A stretch of DNA of 37,271 nt from Acidimicrobiales bacterium. Lineage in GTDB: Bacteria; Actinomycetota; Acidimicrobiia; Acidimicrobiales; SZUA-35. The stretch lies in assembly GCA_020630195.1 (NCBI GenBank), contig JAHDBV010000043.1, forward strand, positions 1 through 37,271, given 5' to 3'. Made by a program: the position numbers and the translations under genes. Below the pieces are notes generated by a model, which searched no databases, had not been told where the DNA came from, and saw nothing but the letters and a program-made list of their open reading frames with translations. How positions within the stretch are numbered: the stretch's first letter is position 1; each line of letters starts with the position of its first letter. Positions 16,389 to 24,065 of the stretch are shown here, in pieces.

Positions 16389-17428
16389 AGCTGTTCTCCG
16401 AACTCGCGCTCTCGACGGGCGAAGACCGTGAGCCCGGCGCCGATCGATGCCAGACCAAGGGCACCGACGAACCCGAGACGGGTGGCCATCCAACGGTCGT
16501 CGATCTCGCCGAGAACCGAGGGCGTGAGCGCGCACGTCCCGGCGTCGACACACGGATCGCCGGCGGCCCGGAAGGCGGCGAGCTCGGCCTCGCGCTGCAC
16601 GAGAATCTCCGTGTCGGGTGGGTGGTAGACCACCCGCTGGAACGTCACGACCGACGGCAACGCCGGATTTGCCGCGGCGAGCCATTCTCGTTCACCGAGT
16701 CGGTCCGACACCGAGGCATACGGGTAGACGATCGCCGAGAGCCAAAACCAGGCGAGCAGGATCACTTCGAGCAGGTGCTCGACGTCGCGGAAGGCGACGT
16801 TGAGCGCGGCGACCAGGATGCCGAGGCCGGCACACAGCACGACGAGAACCCCCACAGCAGCGAACAGCCAGGGAAGGCGTGACCAGTCCGGCGCATTGCG
16901 GAGCACCAGCAGACCGCCCGCGAGCACGATGCCCTGGAGCACGAGGTTGACGAGCGCGGCACCGACCGAGGCGAGCGGCAGCACCTCACGGGGGAACCAG
17001 ACCTTCAACACCACCGAGCGGTTGTTGACGATCGATCCGGCGGCACCGTTGAGCGAGCCAGCCACGAAGTTCCAGACGAGGAGACCGCAGAGCAGGAACA
17101 GGCCGAACCGCGGCACCTGCACCCGGAGCAGTTCGCGGAACACGATGCTGAACACGACGAGGTAGAGCAGCGGGTTGAGCAGGGTCCAGGCGAAGCCGAG
17201 CGCGGAGCCCTTGTAGCGGACCCGGAGCTCACGCTTCACGAGGTCGACGAGCAGCCACCGGAAGTCCCAGACATCCGCGAGACGCCGCCACGCCGACCGC
17301 TCCCCCGCCACGTCCGTGAGGTCGGGTATCGGACGCCGGAAGGTCTCGGCACCGAGCGATGCCGACGGGTCGATCCGTCCCTGATCCGCTGAACCGGTGC
17401 TGCGATCGCTCGAGGACGAGGTGGTCAC
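16385..17428 (-). CDS. wzm: Wzm-like ABC-2 polysaccharide export permease
   Basis: A 347-residue permease with a ~50-residue cytoplasmic N-terminal tail, then LLVDLVKRELRVRYKGSALG, the typical amphipathic entry of ABC-2 polysaccharide permeases, and about six membrane helices (TLLNPLLYLVVFSIVF, ILLAWFWLSAIVYPY and others). Between the last two helices is an unusually long predicted extracytoplasmic loop containing two close cysteines (CVDAGTC). It pairs with the ATPase downstream through a GTGA overlap. The GTG start has TACGAT 6 bases upstream, so the operon is probably leaderless. Teichoic-acid TagG is the nearest alternative. Confidence 0.88.
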   Translation of the reverse strand: MTTSSSSDRSTGSADQGRIDPSASLGAETFRRPIPDLTDVAGERSAWRRLADVWDFRWLLVDLVKRELRVRYKGSALGFAWTLLNPLLYLVVFSIVFRELLRVQVPRFGLFLLCGLLVWNFVAGSLNGAAGSIVNNRSVVLKVWFPREVLPLASVGAALVNLVLQGIVLAGGLLVLRNAPDWSRLPWLFAAVGVLVVLCAGLGILVAALNVAFRDVEHLLEVILLAWFWLSAIVYPYASVSDRLGEREWLAAANPALPSVVTFQRVVYHPPDTEILVQREAELAAFRAAGDPCVDAGTCALTPSVLGEIDDRWMATRLGFVGALGLASIGAGLTVFARREREFGEQL

Positions 17429-17434
17429 CCGCGC

Positions 17435-17440
17435 ATCGTA
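17435..17440 (-). promoter_or_regulatory. -10 box of a leaderless promoter for wzm-wzt (TACGAT)
   Basis: On the minus strand TACGAT is followed by 6 bases and the GTG at 17428, the same spacing as at four other genes in this window. It would drive the exporter pair. Confidence 0.55.
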
Positions 17441-17487
17441 CCGACCGGCCGCCTCCGGTCGGAGGAGGCCTTCGAGCTCAAAGGCGA

Positions 17488-19377
17488 TCAGCCGGTGACC
17501 CGAGCGAAGTACTCGTCCGATGCGGCCAGTTCAGCAGCCAGGCGCACGTCGTCGAGGACGAGAAGTCGGGTGATCCAGAACTCGCGTCCACCGGCGTCAG
17601 GCGCCCGCCTGAGCACCAGGTCGTACTGGAGATCGACCCGCTGGCCCCGGTACTCATAGGAGTCGACGAACCCGGCCACGATCTCACCAGGGGACAAGGC
17701 GCCCGAGATGAGCTGCTCGGACCAGGCATCGAGCCCTCCGGGGTCCGCCGGTCGGCCGAGCAGATCGCGGTAGAGCGCGGCGACGTAGGTACGCGGATCG
17801 TTGTTGTTGGCGGCGAGGTACTCGGCGGATCCGAAGACCTGGATCGAGACGTCCCGGATCCGGGCGCCATCGGCGATGCGGGCCACCCAGTGGGCCCGGC
17901 CGGCGGCGTCGGAGGGGCGGCGCAGGGCGTCGATGTAGAGCTGATCGATGACCACCCCGGCCCACTCGTCACCGACGGCGAGGGAGGTGGTGAGGCCGCC
18001 GCGGCGGCCTTCGATGCTCTCCTCGGCCCCGGCGGCGAGTTCGGCCGCGGTGGCCTCCCGGTTCAGGAAGAGCTGGTAGAGCGCGGCGGTGTACTCCTCG
18101 TGGAGCGCGAACTCGGCAGTCTCACCACCGAGCGGTCCGAAGGAGAACCAGTCGGACCGCAGACCGAACGCCAGGCGGAACTGATTGCCGGTGAGCACCC
18201 GGCTGCCGTTCGAGAAGGTCGCGGTCACCTCGGTGGCGCGGCCGCCGTCCTCGCCGAGACCGTTGCGTCCGGTGACCTCGATGTCGAGGAGGTCGCCGAG
18301 TCCCTGGGAGGCGGCCCAGCTGGCGAGGTCGAGTTCGACGGTCCAGTCGTGGTTGGGGTTCGACGGCGTGGCGTCGCCGGCGTCGGGCACGGCCGGGAAG
18401 ACACCACCGGCGGTGTAGCCACCGGTCGAGGAGGAGAACTCGGTGCGGGCGACCGAACCATCGGCGTCCCAGCGACGCACCGAGTCGGAGGTGTTGGCGA
18501 TGGCGGTGTCGGTGAAGGCCTGGAACTGCTGCTGCGGGCCGCCACCGGTGTCGCGCCACAGGCCCCGGTAGACCTGGCACGACGTGGAGTCGCACGTCTC
18601 GGCATATGCGTAGCGGTTCTCGCCGACGGCGTAGGAGCGGGCGGCGACCGACTGGGATTCGAGGGCGGCGAGCCCGGCGCCGTCACCGAGACCACCCCAG
18701 TAGGCCGGGGACTCGAGCGGCACGACACCACGCAGGTAGTCCTCGAGGTCGAGTGCGTTCACGGTGCGCGGGGCACCGCCGTTGCGGACCGCGTGCACCT
18801 CGCCGGCGACCCACTGACGATCACCGTCGGGTTCGCAGAGCTGGAGGTGGGTGTCGCGGGTCTCCCCGCCACCGTTCAGCGCGGTGATCTCGATCCGGTC
18901 GGCCGCGAGGACGGGACGTTCGGTCCAGGGACCGTCGCAGGAGGGGCCACCGGCGATGACGGCACCGTCGGCGGTCCAGGTGACGCGCACCCAGTCGCTC
19001 GAGATGGCGGGCTCGTCGACACCGTCGGCGGCGACGCCCATCTGACCCTCGGCGAGACCGACGATCGTGGCTTCACCGTCGAAGGAGAGCAGGCGGACGT
19101 CGATCCAGGTCTCGGGGTCGACGGTGCCGGCGGAGGTGCCGCCGTAGAAGTGGTCGAGGATCTGGGCCGAGGTCCAGCCGTCGAGGGCGTAGCCGAGTGA
19201 GCCGTACTGGCCCATGCCACGGCCGTGCCCCCAGCCGTGGCCGTTCACGGTCACGGTCGGGTCGGGGGCCGCGGCCGCCGGGGTGCTCGCGAACGCCACC
19301 AGGCCGGTGGTCGCCAATGCCGTCGCCGCCACGGACGCCAGGAGGCGCCGGGCCGGATTCCGCCAGGATGAGATCAT
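17488..19377 (-). CDS. Secreted SpoIID/LytB-like protein with DUF4214-type repeats
   Basis: A 629-residue secreted protein. A signal peptide (arginines, then a hydrophobic stretch ending STPAAAA) is followed by VNGHGWGHGRGMGQYGSLGYA, the SpoIID-type signature, and further SpoIID elements: LDLEDYLRGVVPLESP, LESQSVAARSYAV and FSSSTGGYTAG. SpoIID enzymes are peptidoglycan transglycosylases or amidase enhancers. The last ~200 residues hold three or four helical repeats with YRDLLGRPADPGGLDAW, LYIDALRRPSDAAGRAHW and LVLRRAPDAGGREFW, of the DUF4214 type found in surface and exopolysaccharide-linked proteins. I chose ATG 19377 because GGAG stands 9 bases upstream; an upstream TTG at 19386 is less likely. 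It lies between the exporter and a GT2, suggesting a cell-envelope role. Confidence 0.82.
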   Translation of the reverse strand: MISSWRNPARRLLASVAATALATTGLVAFASTPAAAAPDPTVTVNGHGWGHGRGMGQYGSLGYALDGWTSAQILDHFYGGTSAGTVDPETWIDVRLLSFDGEATIVGLAEGQMGVAADGVDEPAISSDWVRVTWTADGAVIAGGPSCDGPWTERPVLAADRIEITALNGGGETRDTHLQLCEPDGDRQWVAGEVHAVRNGGAPRTVNALDLEDYLRGVVPLESPAYWGGLGDGAGLAALESQSVAARSYAVGENRYAYAETCDSTSCQVYRGLWRDTGGGPQQQFQAFTDTAIANTSDSVRRWDADGSVARTEFSSSTGGYTAGGVFPAVPDAGDATPSNPNHDWTVELDLASWAASQGLGDLLDIEVTGRNGLGEDGGRATEVTATFSNGSRVLTGNQFRLAFGLRSDWFSFGPLGGETAEFALHEEYTAALYQLFLNREATAAELAAGAEESIEGRRGGLTTSLAVGDEWAGVVIDQLYIDALRRPSDAAGRAHWVARIADGARIRDVSIQVFGSAEYLAANNNDPRTYVAALYRDLLGRPADPGGLDAWSEQLISGALSPGEIVAGFVDSYEYRGQRVDLQYDLVLRRAPDAGGREFWITRLLVLDDVRLAAELAASDEYFARVTG

Positions 19378-19407
19378 GTGGGCCAACTCCGAATGAGAAC
19401 CGCCGTC

Positions 19408-20397
19408 TCAGTCGTTATCGGCACCTTCGTCGACCAACTGAGCCGGCGGGATGCCCGCCGCGAGCTCGATCCTACGCACCCGCTCGTGCATGCGTTGGGT
19501 CACCGCCCGATGTGAGGCGATCAGGTCGGCCACGACCGCGATGGCGAACGACTGGATGGCGCCGAGCATCAGGAGCGCACCGAGCACGATCGACTGGAGG
19601 TGGCCGCTGCGGTCGCCGTTGAGGATCCAGTCCCAGAGGAACGGCTGGAAGGCGACGACGGCGCCGAAGAACAGCATGATCGCGAGCGTGCCGAACACCC
19701 GCAGCGGCTCGTAGGCCGCATAGGTGCGGAAGATGACCACGGCCGAGCGGCGCATGTAGCTCCACATCGAGCCGAACAGCCGGGACGGGCGGGTGGCGGC
19801 GTTGGTGGCCACCGGCACGACCTCGATCGCCTGGTTGCGCTTGCCGGCCTGGATGATCGATTCGAGCGTGTACGTGTACCGGTTGATCACCGCGAGCTCG
19901 ATGGCGGCGTCCCGGCTGTAAGCCCGGAACCCGGAGGTGGTGTCGGGCACCTCGGTGCCCGACGCCTGGCGCACCACCCACGAACCGAGCCGTTGGAACC
20001 GCTTCTTCGCGAAACTGAACTCGTCGATCTGCATGACCTGCCGGTCGCCGATGACGATGTCGGCGCGGCCGGCCGCGATCGGTGCGACGAGGTCGGGGAT
20101 GGCGCCGGCCGAGTACTGGTTGTCGGCGTCGGTGTTGACGATGGCGTCGGCGCCGAGCTTCAGGCAGGCGTCGAGCCCGGCCTGGAACGCGGCGGCGAGG
20201 CCCTTGTTGCGGGTGAAGCTGATGACGTGATCGACACCGTTGGCCTTGGCCACGTCGATGGTCGCGTCGGTGGAGCCGTCGTCGATGACGAGCCACTCGA
20301 CCGTGTCGAAGCCCGGTACCTCACGGGGCAGATCGGCGAGCATCGCCGGCAGCTGCGACTCCTCGTTGAGGCAGGGCACCTGGATGATCAGCTTCAC
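19408..20397 (-). CDS. GT2-family glycosyltransferase with two C-terminal TM helices
   Basis: A 329-residue DPM1/GtrB-like GT2 enzyme. The catalytic GT-A domain shows IIQVPCLNEESQLP, WLVIDDGSTDATIDVA, FTRNKGLAAAFQAGLD and NTDADNQY, the DXD-type metal/nucleotide site. The C-terminal third has two membrane helices (RVFGTLAIMLFFGAVVAF and the segment around IVLGALLMLGAIQSFAIAVV). Such enzymes usually load a sugar onto polyprenyl phosphate in the inner leaflet, producing the donor used by GT-C enzymes such as the one at 7985; that pairing is inference. The GTG start has TAGATT 7 bases upstream. It precedes the SpoIID-like gene on the same strand by 30 bases, possibly one transcript. Confidence 0.87.
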   Translation of the reverse strand: MKLIIQVPCLNEESQLPAMLADLPREVPGFDTVEWLVIDDGSTDATIDVAKANGVDHVISFTRNKGLAAAFQAGLDACLKLGADAIVNTDADNQYSAGAIPDLVAPIAAGRADIVIGDRQVMQIDEFSFAKKRFQRLGSWVVRQASGTEVPDTTSGFRAYSRDAAIELAVINRYTYTLESIIQAGKRNQAIEVVPVATNAATRPSRLFGSMWSYMRRSAVVIFRTYAAYEPLRVFGTLAIMLFFGAVVAFQPFLWDWILNGDRSGHLQSIVLGALLMLGAIQSFAIAVVADLIASHRAVTQRMHERVRRIELAAGIPPAQLVDEGADND

Positions 20398-20404
20398 CCC
20401 GACG

Positions 20405-20410
20405 AATCTA
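20405..20410 (-). promoter_or_regulatory. -10 box of a leaderless promoter (TAGATT)
   Basis: TAGATT on the minus strand stands 7 bases before the GTG at 20397. It is close to the bacterial -10 consensus and would give a transcript starting at or near the start codon. Confidence 0.5.
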
Positions 20411-20446
20411 CGTTTCCCCGACGCCGGAGCGACGCACGATCGGGCC

Positions 20447-21619
20447 TCAGCCGGCGGGCTCGAGCACCTTCGGCATGCACAGGCCGTCGAGATCGACCAC
20501 CTCGATCCGGTCGCGGTTGGCGTAGGTGACCGGATTGTCGGGGTCGATCTTGAGCTTGTACTCCCGGAAGCTCATCTCGAGGCTGTCGAAGGCGAGCAGA
20601 CGCCCACGCAGCGAGTCGCCGAGACCGAGCAGGAGCTTGATGGCCTCGATCGCCTGGATCGACCCGATGATGCCGGGCAGCACCCCGAGCACCCCGGCCT
20701 CGGCGCACGACGGCGCGAGCTCGGGAGGCGGCGGCTCGGGCAGGAGGTCGCGGTAGGTCGGTCCGTTCTGCGGATCGAACACCGTGACCTGACCCTCGAA
20801 GCGGAAGATCGAACCGTGGACGACCGGGATGCCGAGCTTCACCGAGGCGTCGTTGAGCACGTAGCGGGACGGGAAGTTGTCGGCCCCGTCGACCACCACG
20901 TCGTAGTCGGCGATGATCGCCTCGATGTTGTCGGCGCCGAGGCGGGTGTCGTAGGTGATGACCTCGACGTCGGGGTTGAGCAGTTCGATCGTGGCCTTCG
21001 CGGAGTCGACCTTGCGCATGCCGACCCGGTCGAGGTTGTGCAGCACCTGGCGCTGGAGGTTCGACTCGTCGACGACGTCCATGTCGATGATGCCGATCGT
21101 GCCGACACCGGCGGCGGCGAGGTAGAGGGCGGCCGGCGAGCCGAGACCGCCGGCACCGAGGAGGAGCACCTTCGACTCGAGCAGAGTCTGCTGGCCGGCC
21201 TCGCCGACCTCGGGGAGCAGGAGGTGGCGCTGGTAGCGGTTGCGCTGATCACCGGTGAGGTTCTTCGGCTGGACCCAGTCGCGACCCTCGTCCTTCCAGC
21301 GGTTGAACCCGCCGTCCATGGAGGTCACGTTGGAGTAGCCGAGCTCGCCGAGGGTCTTGGCGGCGAAGGCGGACCGCACCCCACCGGCGCACATCACGAC
21401 GAGCGGGGTGTCCTTGTCGGGGATCCGGGCCTCGACCGAGGCCTCGAGGTTGCCGCGCACGATCTGGACCGAGCCGGGCACGATGCCGCCGGCGGTCTCG
21501 TCGGGTTCGCGGACGTCGAGCAGGGTCGACCCGTTGGCGAGCGCCTCGGCGGCACCCGCGGGATCGGTCTCTTTGATCTGGGCCTTCGTCTCGCGGAGGA
21601 GATCTCGGAAGGTGGGCAT
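20447..21619 (-). CDS. Rhodanese-ThiF/MoeB-like adenylyltransferase (MoeZ-type activities)
   Basis: A 390-residue two-domain protein that would adenylylate the C-terminus of a ubiquitin-like sulfur carrier (MoaD, ThiS or CysO type) and pass sulfur to it. The N-terminal rhodanese domain (about 10-115) has LLDVREPDE and the active-site loop VVMCAGGVRS with its cysteine. The ThiF/E1 domain follows: RYQRHLLLPEVG, nucleotide loop GAGGLGSP, NLQRQVLHN, DGADNFPSRY, and PEPPPPELAPSCAEAGVLG. MoeZ of mycobacteria has the opposite order, E1 then rhodanese. No CXXC zinc pairs are seen, as in MoeZ. The ATG has GGAG 7 bases upstream, and TAGGCT at 21662-21667 on the coding strand is a possible -10 box giving a leader of ~36 bases. 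Confidence 0.87.
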   Translation of the reverse strand: MPTFRDLLRETKAQIKETDPAGAAEALANGSTLLDVREPDETAGGIVPGSVQIVRGNLEASVEARIPDKDTPLVVMCAGGVRSAFAAKTLGELGYSNVTSMDGGFNRWKDEGRDWVQPKNLTGDQRNRYQRHLLLPEVGEAGQQTLLESKVLLLGAGGLGSPAALYLAAAGVGTIGIIDMDVVDESNLQRQVLHNLDRVGMRKVDSAKATIELLNPDVEVITYDTRLGADNIEAIIADYDVVVDGADNFPSRYVLNDASVKLGIPVVHGSIFRFEGQVTVFDPQNGPTYRDLLPEPPPPELAPSCAEAGVLGVLPGIIGSIQAIEAIKLLLGLGDSLRGRLLAFDSLEMSFREYKLKIDPDNPVTYANRDRIEVVDLDGLCMPKVLEPAG

Positions 21620-21734
21620 CGCGCAGCTCCGTGTGGGTGGGACCGGGTCGGTCGGGTTGAAAGCCTACCGATCAGGTCAACAATCACCGGCGCCCCGGCA
21701 TTCCCACCGCGGACATGCGCCGAACACCCGCGGA

Positions 21735-22496
21735 TCAGCCGCCGAGGATGATCGGGAGCACGTCGGAGATCGAGCCGCGGACGACGGCGTCGGCGAGCTC
21801 GTCCATCTCGGTCGGATCGCCGTTGAGGATCACGACCGAGGCCCCGTGGTTGCGGGCGATCGGCACCATGTTGGCGATCGGGAACACCGCCAGGGTGGTG
21901 CCGACGGCGAGCAGGAGATCACATCCGATCGACGCTTCCTGGGCTCGCCGCAGGTCGTCCTCGACGAGCGACTGACCGAAGCTGATGGTCGACGACTTCA
22001 GGATGCCGCCGCAGCTCGGACAGGCCGGGTCGACCTCACCGGCCCGGACCCGGTCGAGGGCGGCTGACATCGGATCGCGGTAGTCACACGACAGGCACTC
22101 CACCTCACGGACCGAGCCGTGGATCTCGACGATGCGAGTCGGGTCGGAGCCGGCCTTGTGGTGCAGCCCGTCGACGTTCTGGGTGACGAGCGTGTGCAGC
22201 TTGTCCTGCTCCTCGAGTGCGAGGAGCGCCCGGTGCCCGTCGTTCGGTTGCGCATCGAAGATCGGCGAGGTCAGCCGGGTCTGCCAGGCCCGTTCCCGCA
22301 CGGCCGGATCACCGACGTAGTGCTGGAGGGTCGCCTGCTTCTCGGCTTCCGGCTTCTTGGTCCACACGCCGTTCGGGCCCCGGTAGTCGGGGATCGCCGA
22401 GTCGGTGGAGATCCCGGCGCCCGTCAGCACGGTGACCGACGACGCTCCGGCGACCAGTTCGGTGGCTCGATCGAGAGGTTCCCGGGTGTGTTCCAC
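21735..22496 (-). CDS. cobB: Sir2-family NAD-dependent protein deacylase
   Basis: A 253-residue sirtuin, normal length for bacterial CobB. It removes acyl groups from lysines, consuming NAD and releasing nicotinamide and O-acyl-ADP-ribose. NAD-site motifs are GAGIS, IPDYRGPNGVW and TQNVDGLH; the catalytic histidine is in EIHGS; the zinc module has two Cys pairs, CLSC and CPSC. ISFGQSL and AVGTTLAVFP complete the fold. The GTG at 22496 begins the conserved sequence and has TAGGTT 7 bases upstream, so I reject the much longer open frame behind it. It is divergent from the aspartate-dehydrogenase-like gene. Confidence 0.9.
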   Translation of the reverse strand: MEHTREPLDRATELVAGASSVTVLTGAGISTDSAIPDYRGPNGVWTKKPEAEKQATLQHYVGDPAVRERAWQTRLTSPIFDAQPNDGHRALLALEEQDKLHTLVTQNVDGLHHKAGSDPTRIVEIHGSVREVECLSCDYRDPMSAALDRVRAGEVDPACPSCGGILKSSTISFGQSLVEDDLRRAQEASIGCDLLLAVGTTLAVFPIANMVPIARNHGASVVILNGDPTEMDELADAVVRGSISDVLPIILGG

Positions 22497-22503
22497 GGTG
22501 GCG

Positions 22504-22509
22504 AACCTA
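22504..22509 (-). promoter_or_regulatory. -10 box of a leaderless promoter (TAGGTT)
   Basis: TAGGTT on the minus strand lies 7 bases before the GTG at 22496. On the plus strand TACTCT at 22508-22513 overlaps it and could be the -10 box for the divergent gene at 22566, with a leader of about 46 bases. Confidence 0.45.
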
Positions 22510-22565
22510 CTCTCGCTCCCGGGCCGGATGAGCACCTGGCCCACGACCCGTGTCCGGAGGACCCG

Positions 22566-23390
22566 ATGGCACCAACCGACTCCCCCACACCGGCCGCCCG
22601 GGATCGCGTCGTCCTGCTCGGCTGGGGAGCGATCGGCCGGGCCGTCGCCGCTCGCCTGTCGGGGGCCCGCCTCGACCTGGTCGGGATCGCCGTGCGTGAC
22701 GCCGGGGCCGACCGTCCGGGCCTGCCCGACGGGGTTCCCGTGATCGACGACCCGGACGAACTCGGCGGGCTCGGCGCCACGGTGGTGGCGGAGGCCGCCG
22801 GACGGGCGTCGGTTCTGCCGTGGGGGCGGGCCGCACTGTCGTGTGGCGCCGACCTGATCGTGTCGTCGGTGTCGGCCTTCGCCGATCCCGAGGTCCTCGA
22901 CGAACTCTCCGACCTCGCCACGGCGACGGGCGGACGGATCCACATCCAGCCCGGCGCGCTCGCCGGCGTCGACGCCCTGTCGGCGGCACGGACGCTCGGC
23001 CTCGATCGCGTCGAGCATCGGATGGTGAAGCCGCCACACGCCTGGCGGGGCACACCGGCGGAAGGACTGCTCGACCTCGAGACCGTGACCGAGACCGTCG
23101 AGTTCCACCGGGCCGACGCCGCGACGACCGCCGCGGCCTTCCCGAAGAACGCGAACGTCGCGATGACCACCGCCCTCGCCGGCATCGGACCCGAGGCCAC
23201 GATCGTCACCCTGGTCGCCGACCCGTCGGCGACGACGAACCGGCACGAGATCACCGCGAGTGGCGGCTTCGGCGATCTCGAGGTCCGGATCGCGAACCAG
23301 CCGCTGCCCGCCAACCCCAAGTCCTCGGCGATGGCCGCCCTCGGCCTGCTCCGGGCGATCGAGAACCGCACGGCCGCCCTTCGCGTCTGA
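22566..23390 (+). CDS. nadX: Aspartate dehydrogenase-like oxidoreductase (NadX type)
   Basis: A 274-residue NAD(P)-binding protein. The N-terminal Rossmann loop is LLGWGAIGRAVAARL; VVAEAAGRASV follows strand 4. The dimer/catalytic part has MVKPPHAWRGTP, FPKNANVAMTTALAGIG and QPLPANPKSSAMAALG, all hallmarks of L-aspartate dehydrogenase, which oxidises aspartate to iminoaspartate for quinolinate and NAD synthesis. A GGAGG at 22556-22560, 5 bases before the ATG, fixes the start; the open frame upstream overlaps the divergent sirtuin and is not coding. No nadA or nadC is visible here, so the NAD-synthesis role is by family. Related decarboxylating or amino-acid dehydrogenases are the main alternative. 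Confidence 0.83.
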   Translation: MAPTDSPTPAARDRVVLLGWGAIGRAVAARLSGARLDLVGIAVRDAGADRPGLPDGVPVIDDPDELGGLGATVVAEAAGRASVLPWGRAALSCGADLIVSSVSAFADPEVLDELSDLATATGGRIHIQPGALAGVDALSAARTLGLDRVEHRMVKPPHAWRGTPAEGLLDLETVTETVEFHRADAATTAAAFPKNANVAMTTALAGIGPEATIVTLVADPSATTNRHEITASGGFGDLEVRIANQPLPANPKSSAMAALGLLRAIENRTAALRV

Positions 23391-23405
23391 CAACGACGCC
23401 CGAAC

Positions 23406-23437
23406 GCGCTTGACAGCGCTCATGTCCTTCGCTTGAC
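23406..23437 (+). repeat. Direct repeat CGCTTGAC x2 and a short hairpin in the gap 23391-23482
   Basis: CGCTTGAC occurs at 23407-23414 and 23430-23437, 23 bases apart. The first copy lies in a perfect inverted repeat GCGCT-TGAC-AGCGC (23406-23419), 16 bases after the nadX-like stop. TTGACA at 23410-23415 matches a -35 box, but no good -10 follows at 16-18 bases. It may be a weak terminator, an operator, or chance. Confidence 0.3.
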
Positions 23438-23482
23438 TCTCCCCTGCTTCCCCCGGCACTCCCACCAGGAAGCAGCAGATCC

Positions 23483-24007
23483 ATGACCGATCTCCACCCC
23501 GAGCGCCCCACGGCGCCGGCACCCACCGACCGTCGCCTCGACTTCCCCGAGGCCGTCCTCCACGTCACCACCTGGGACGACCCGGTGCTCGACAACCTCG
23601 GACACGACCCCCGGTCCCACTACGTCGAGACCTACTGGCTCCCCATGCTCGGCCCGAGCGCCACCTGGCTGGCCCGTCGACTCGTCAGCGGCCTCGAGCT
23701 CGAGCCCGAGGGATTCGACCTCGACCCGACCGAGATCGCCCTCGCCCTCGGCATCGGGGGCCGAGGCGGCGCCCACTCCCCGTTCTGGCGATCGCTCGAA
23801 CGCTGCCGACGATTCGGTGTGCTCCGCCGAAGCGGACCGCACGTCAGCGTCCGCCGTCGGCTCCCGCCGCTCACCGGCCACCAGATCGCCAAGCTCCCCG
23901 GCGACCTCCGCCCGCGCCATGACGCCTGGCAGGCCGACCAACTGCAGCGGGCCGTGCGTGATCGACTCGCCGTCCGCGCTCCCGGCCCGGAGCGACTGGC
24001 CGGCTGA
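23483..24007 (+). CDS. Conserved-looking hypothetical protein, possible winged-helix
   Basis: A 174-residue soluble protein of unknown function. Notable segments are DDPVLDNLGHDPRSHYVETYWLPMLG, then TWLARRLVSGLEL, DPTEIALALGIG and FWRSLERCRRFGVLRRSGPHVSVRRRLPPL. The last two read like a helix-turn-helix followed by a recognition helix and a basic wing, so a small DNA-binding or wHTH protein is possible (inference). No membrane segment or signal peptide. AGGAAG ends about 9 bases before the ATG, a weak ribosome binding site. It follows the nadX-like gene by 92 bases. Confidence 0.65.
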   Translation: MTDLHPERPTAPAPTDRRLDFPEAVLHVTTWDDPVLDNLGHDPRSHYVETYWLPMLGPSATWLARRLVSGLELEPEGFDLDPTEIALALGIGGRGGAHSPFWRSLERCRRFGVLRRSGPHVSVRRRLPPLTGHQIAKLPGDLRPRHDAWQADQLQRAVRDRLAVRAPGPERLAG

Positions 24008-24065
24008 GGCGACGCGAGTGGCGCCGTGCGGTCATCCCCGGTCCCGTCCCGCCGACGGGACCCGG

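Noticed and set aside
17488..19377. SpoIID-like gene as evidence of sporulation
   Set aside because: SpoIID domains are widespread in non-spore-forming actinobacteria and no sporulation gene is nearby.
21662..21680. TTGACC and TAGGCT as a paired -35/-10 promoter of the rhodanese-ThiF gene
   Set aside because: Only 7 bases separate them, far from the usual 16-18; TAGGCT alone remains possible.
23410..23438. TTGACA...TTGACT as a sigma-70 promoter
   Set aside because: The second element is not a -10 box (lacks the A at position 2); kept only as a direct repeat.
22497..23522. Long N-terminal extension of the Sir2 frame (595 residues)
   Set aside because: The extension is antisense to the aspartate-dehydrogenase-like gene; conserved sirtuin sequence begins at GTG 22496, which has its own promoter box.
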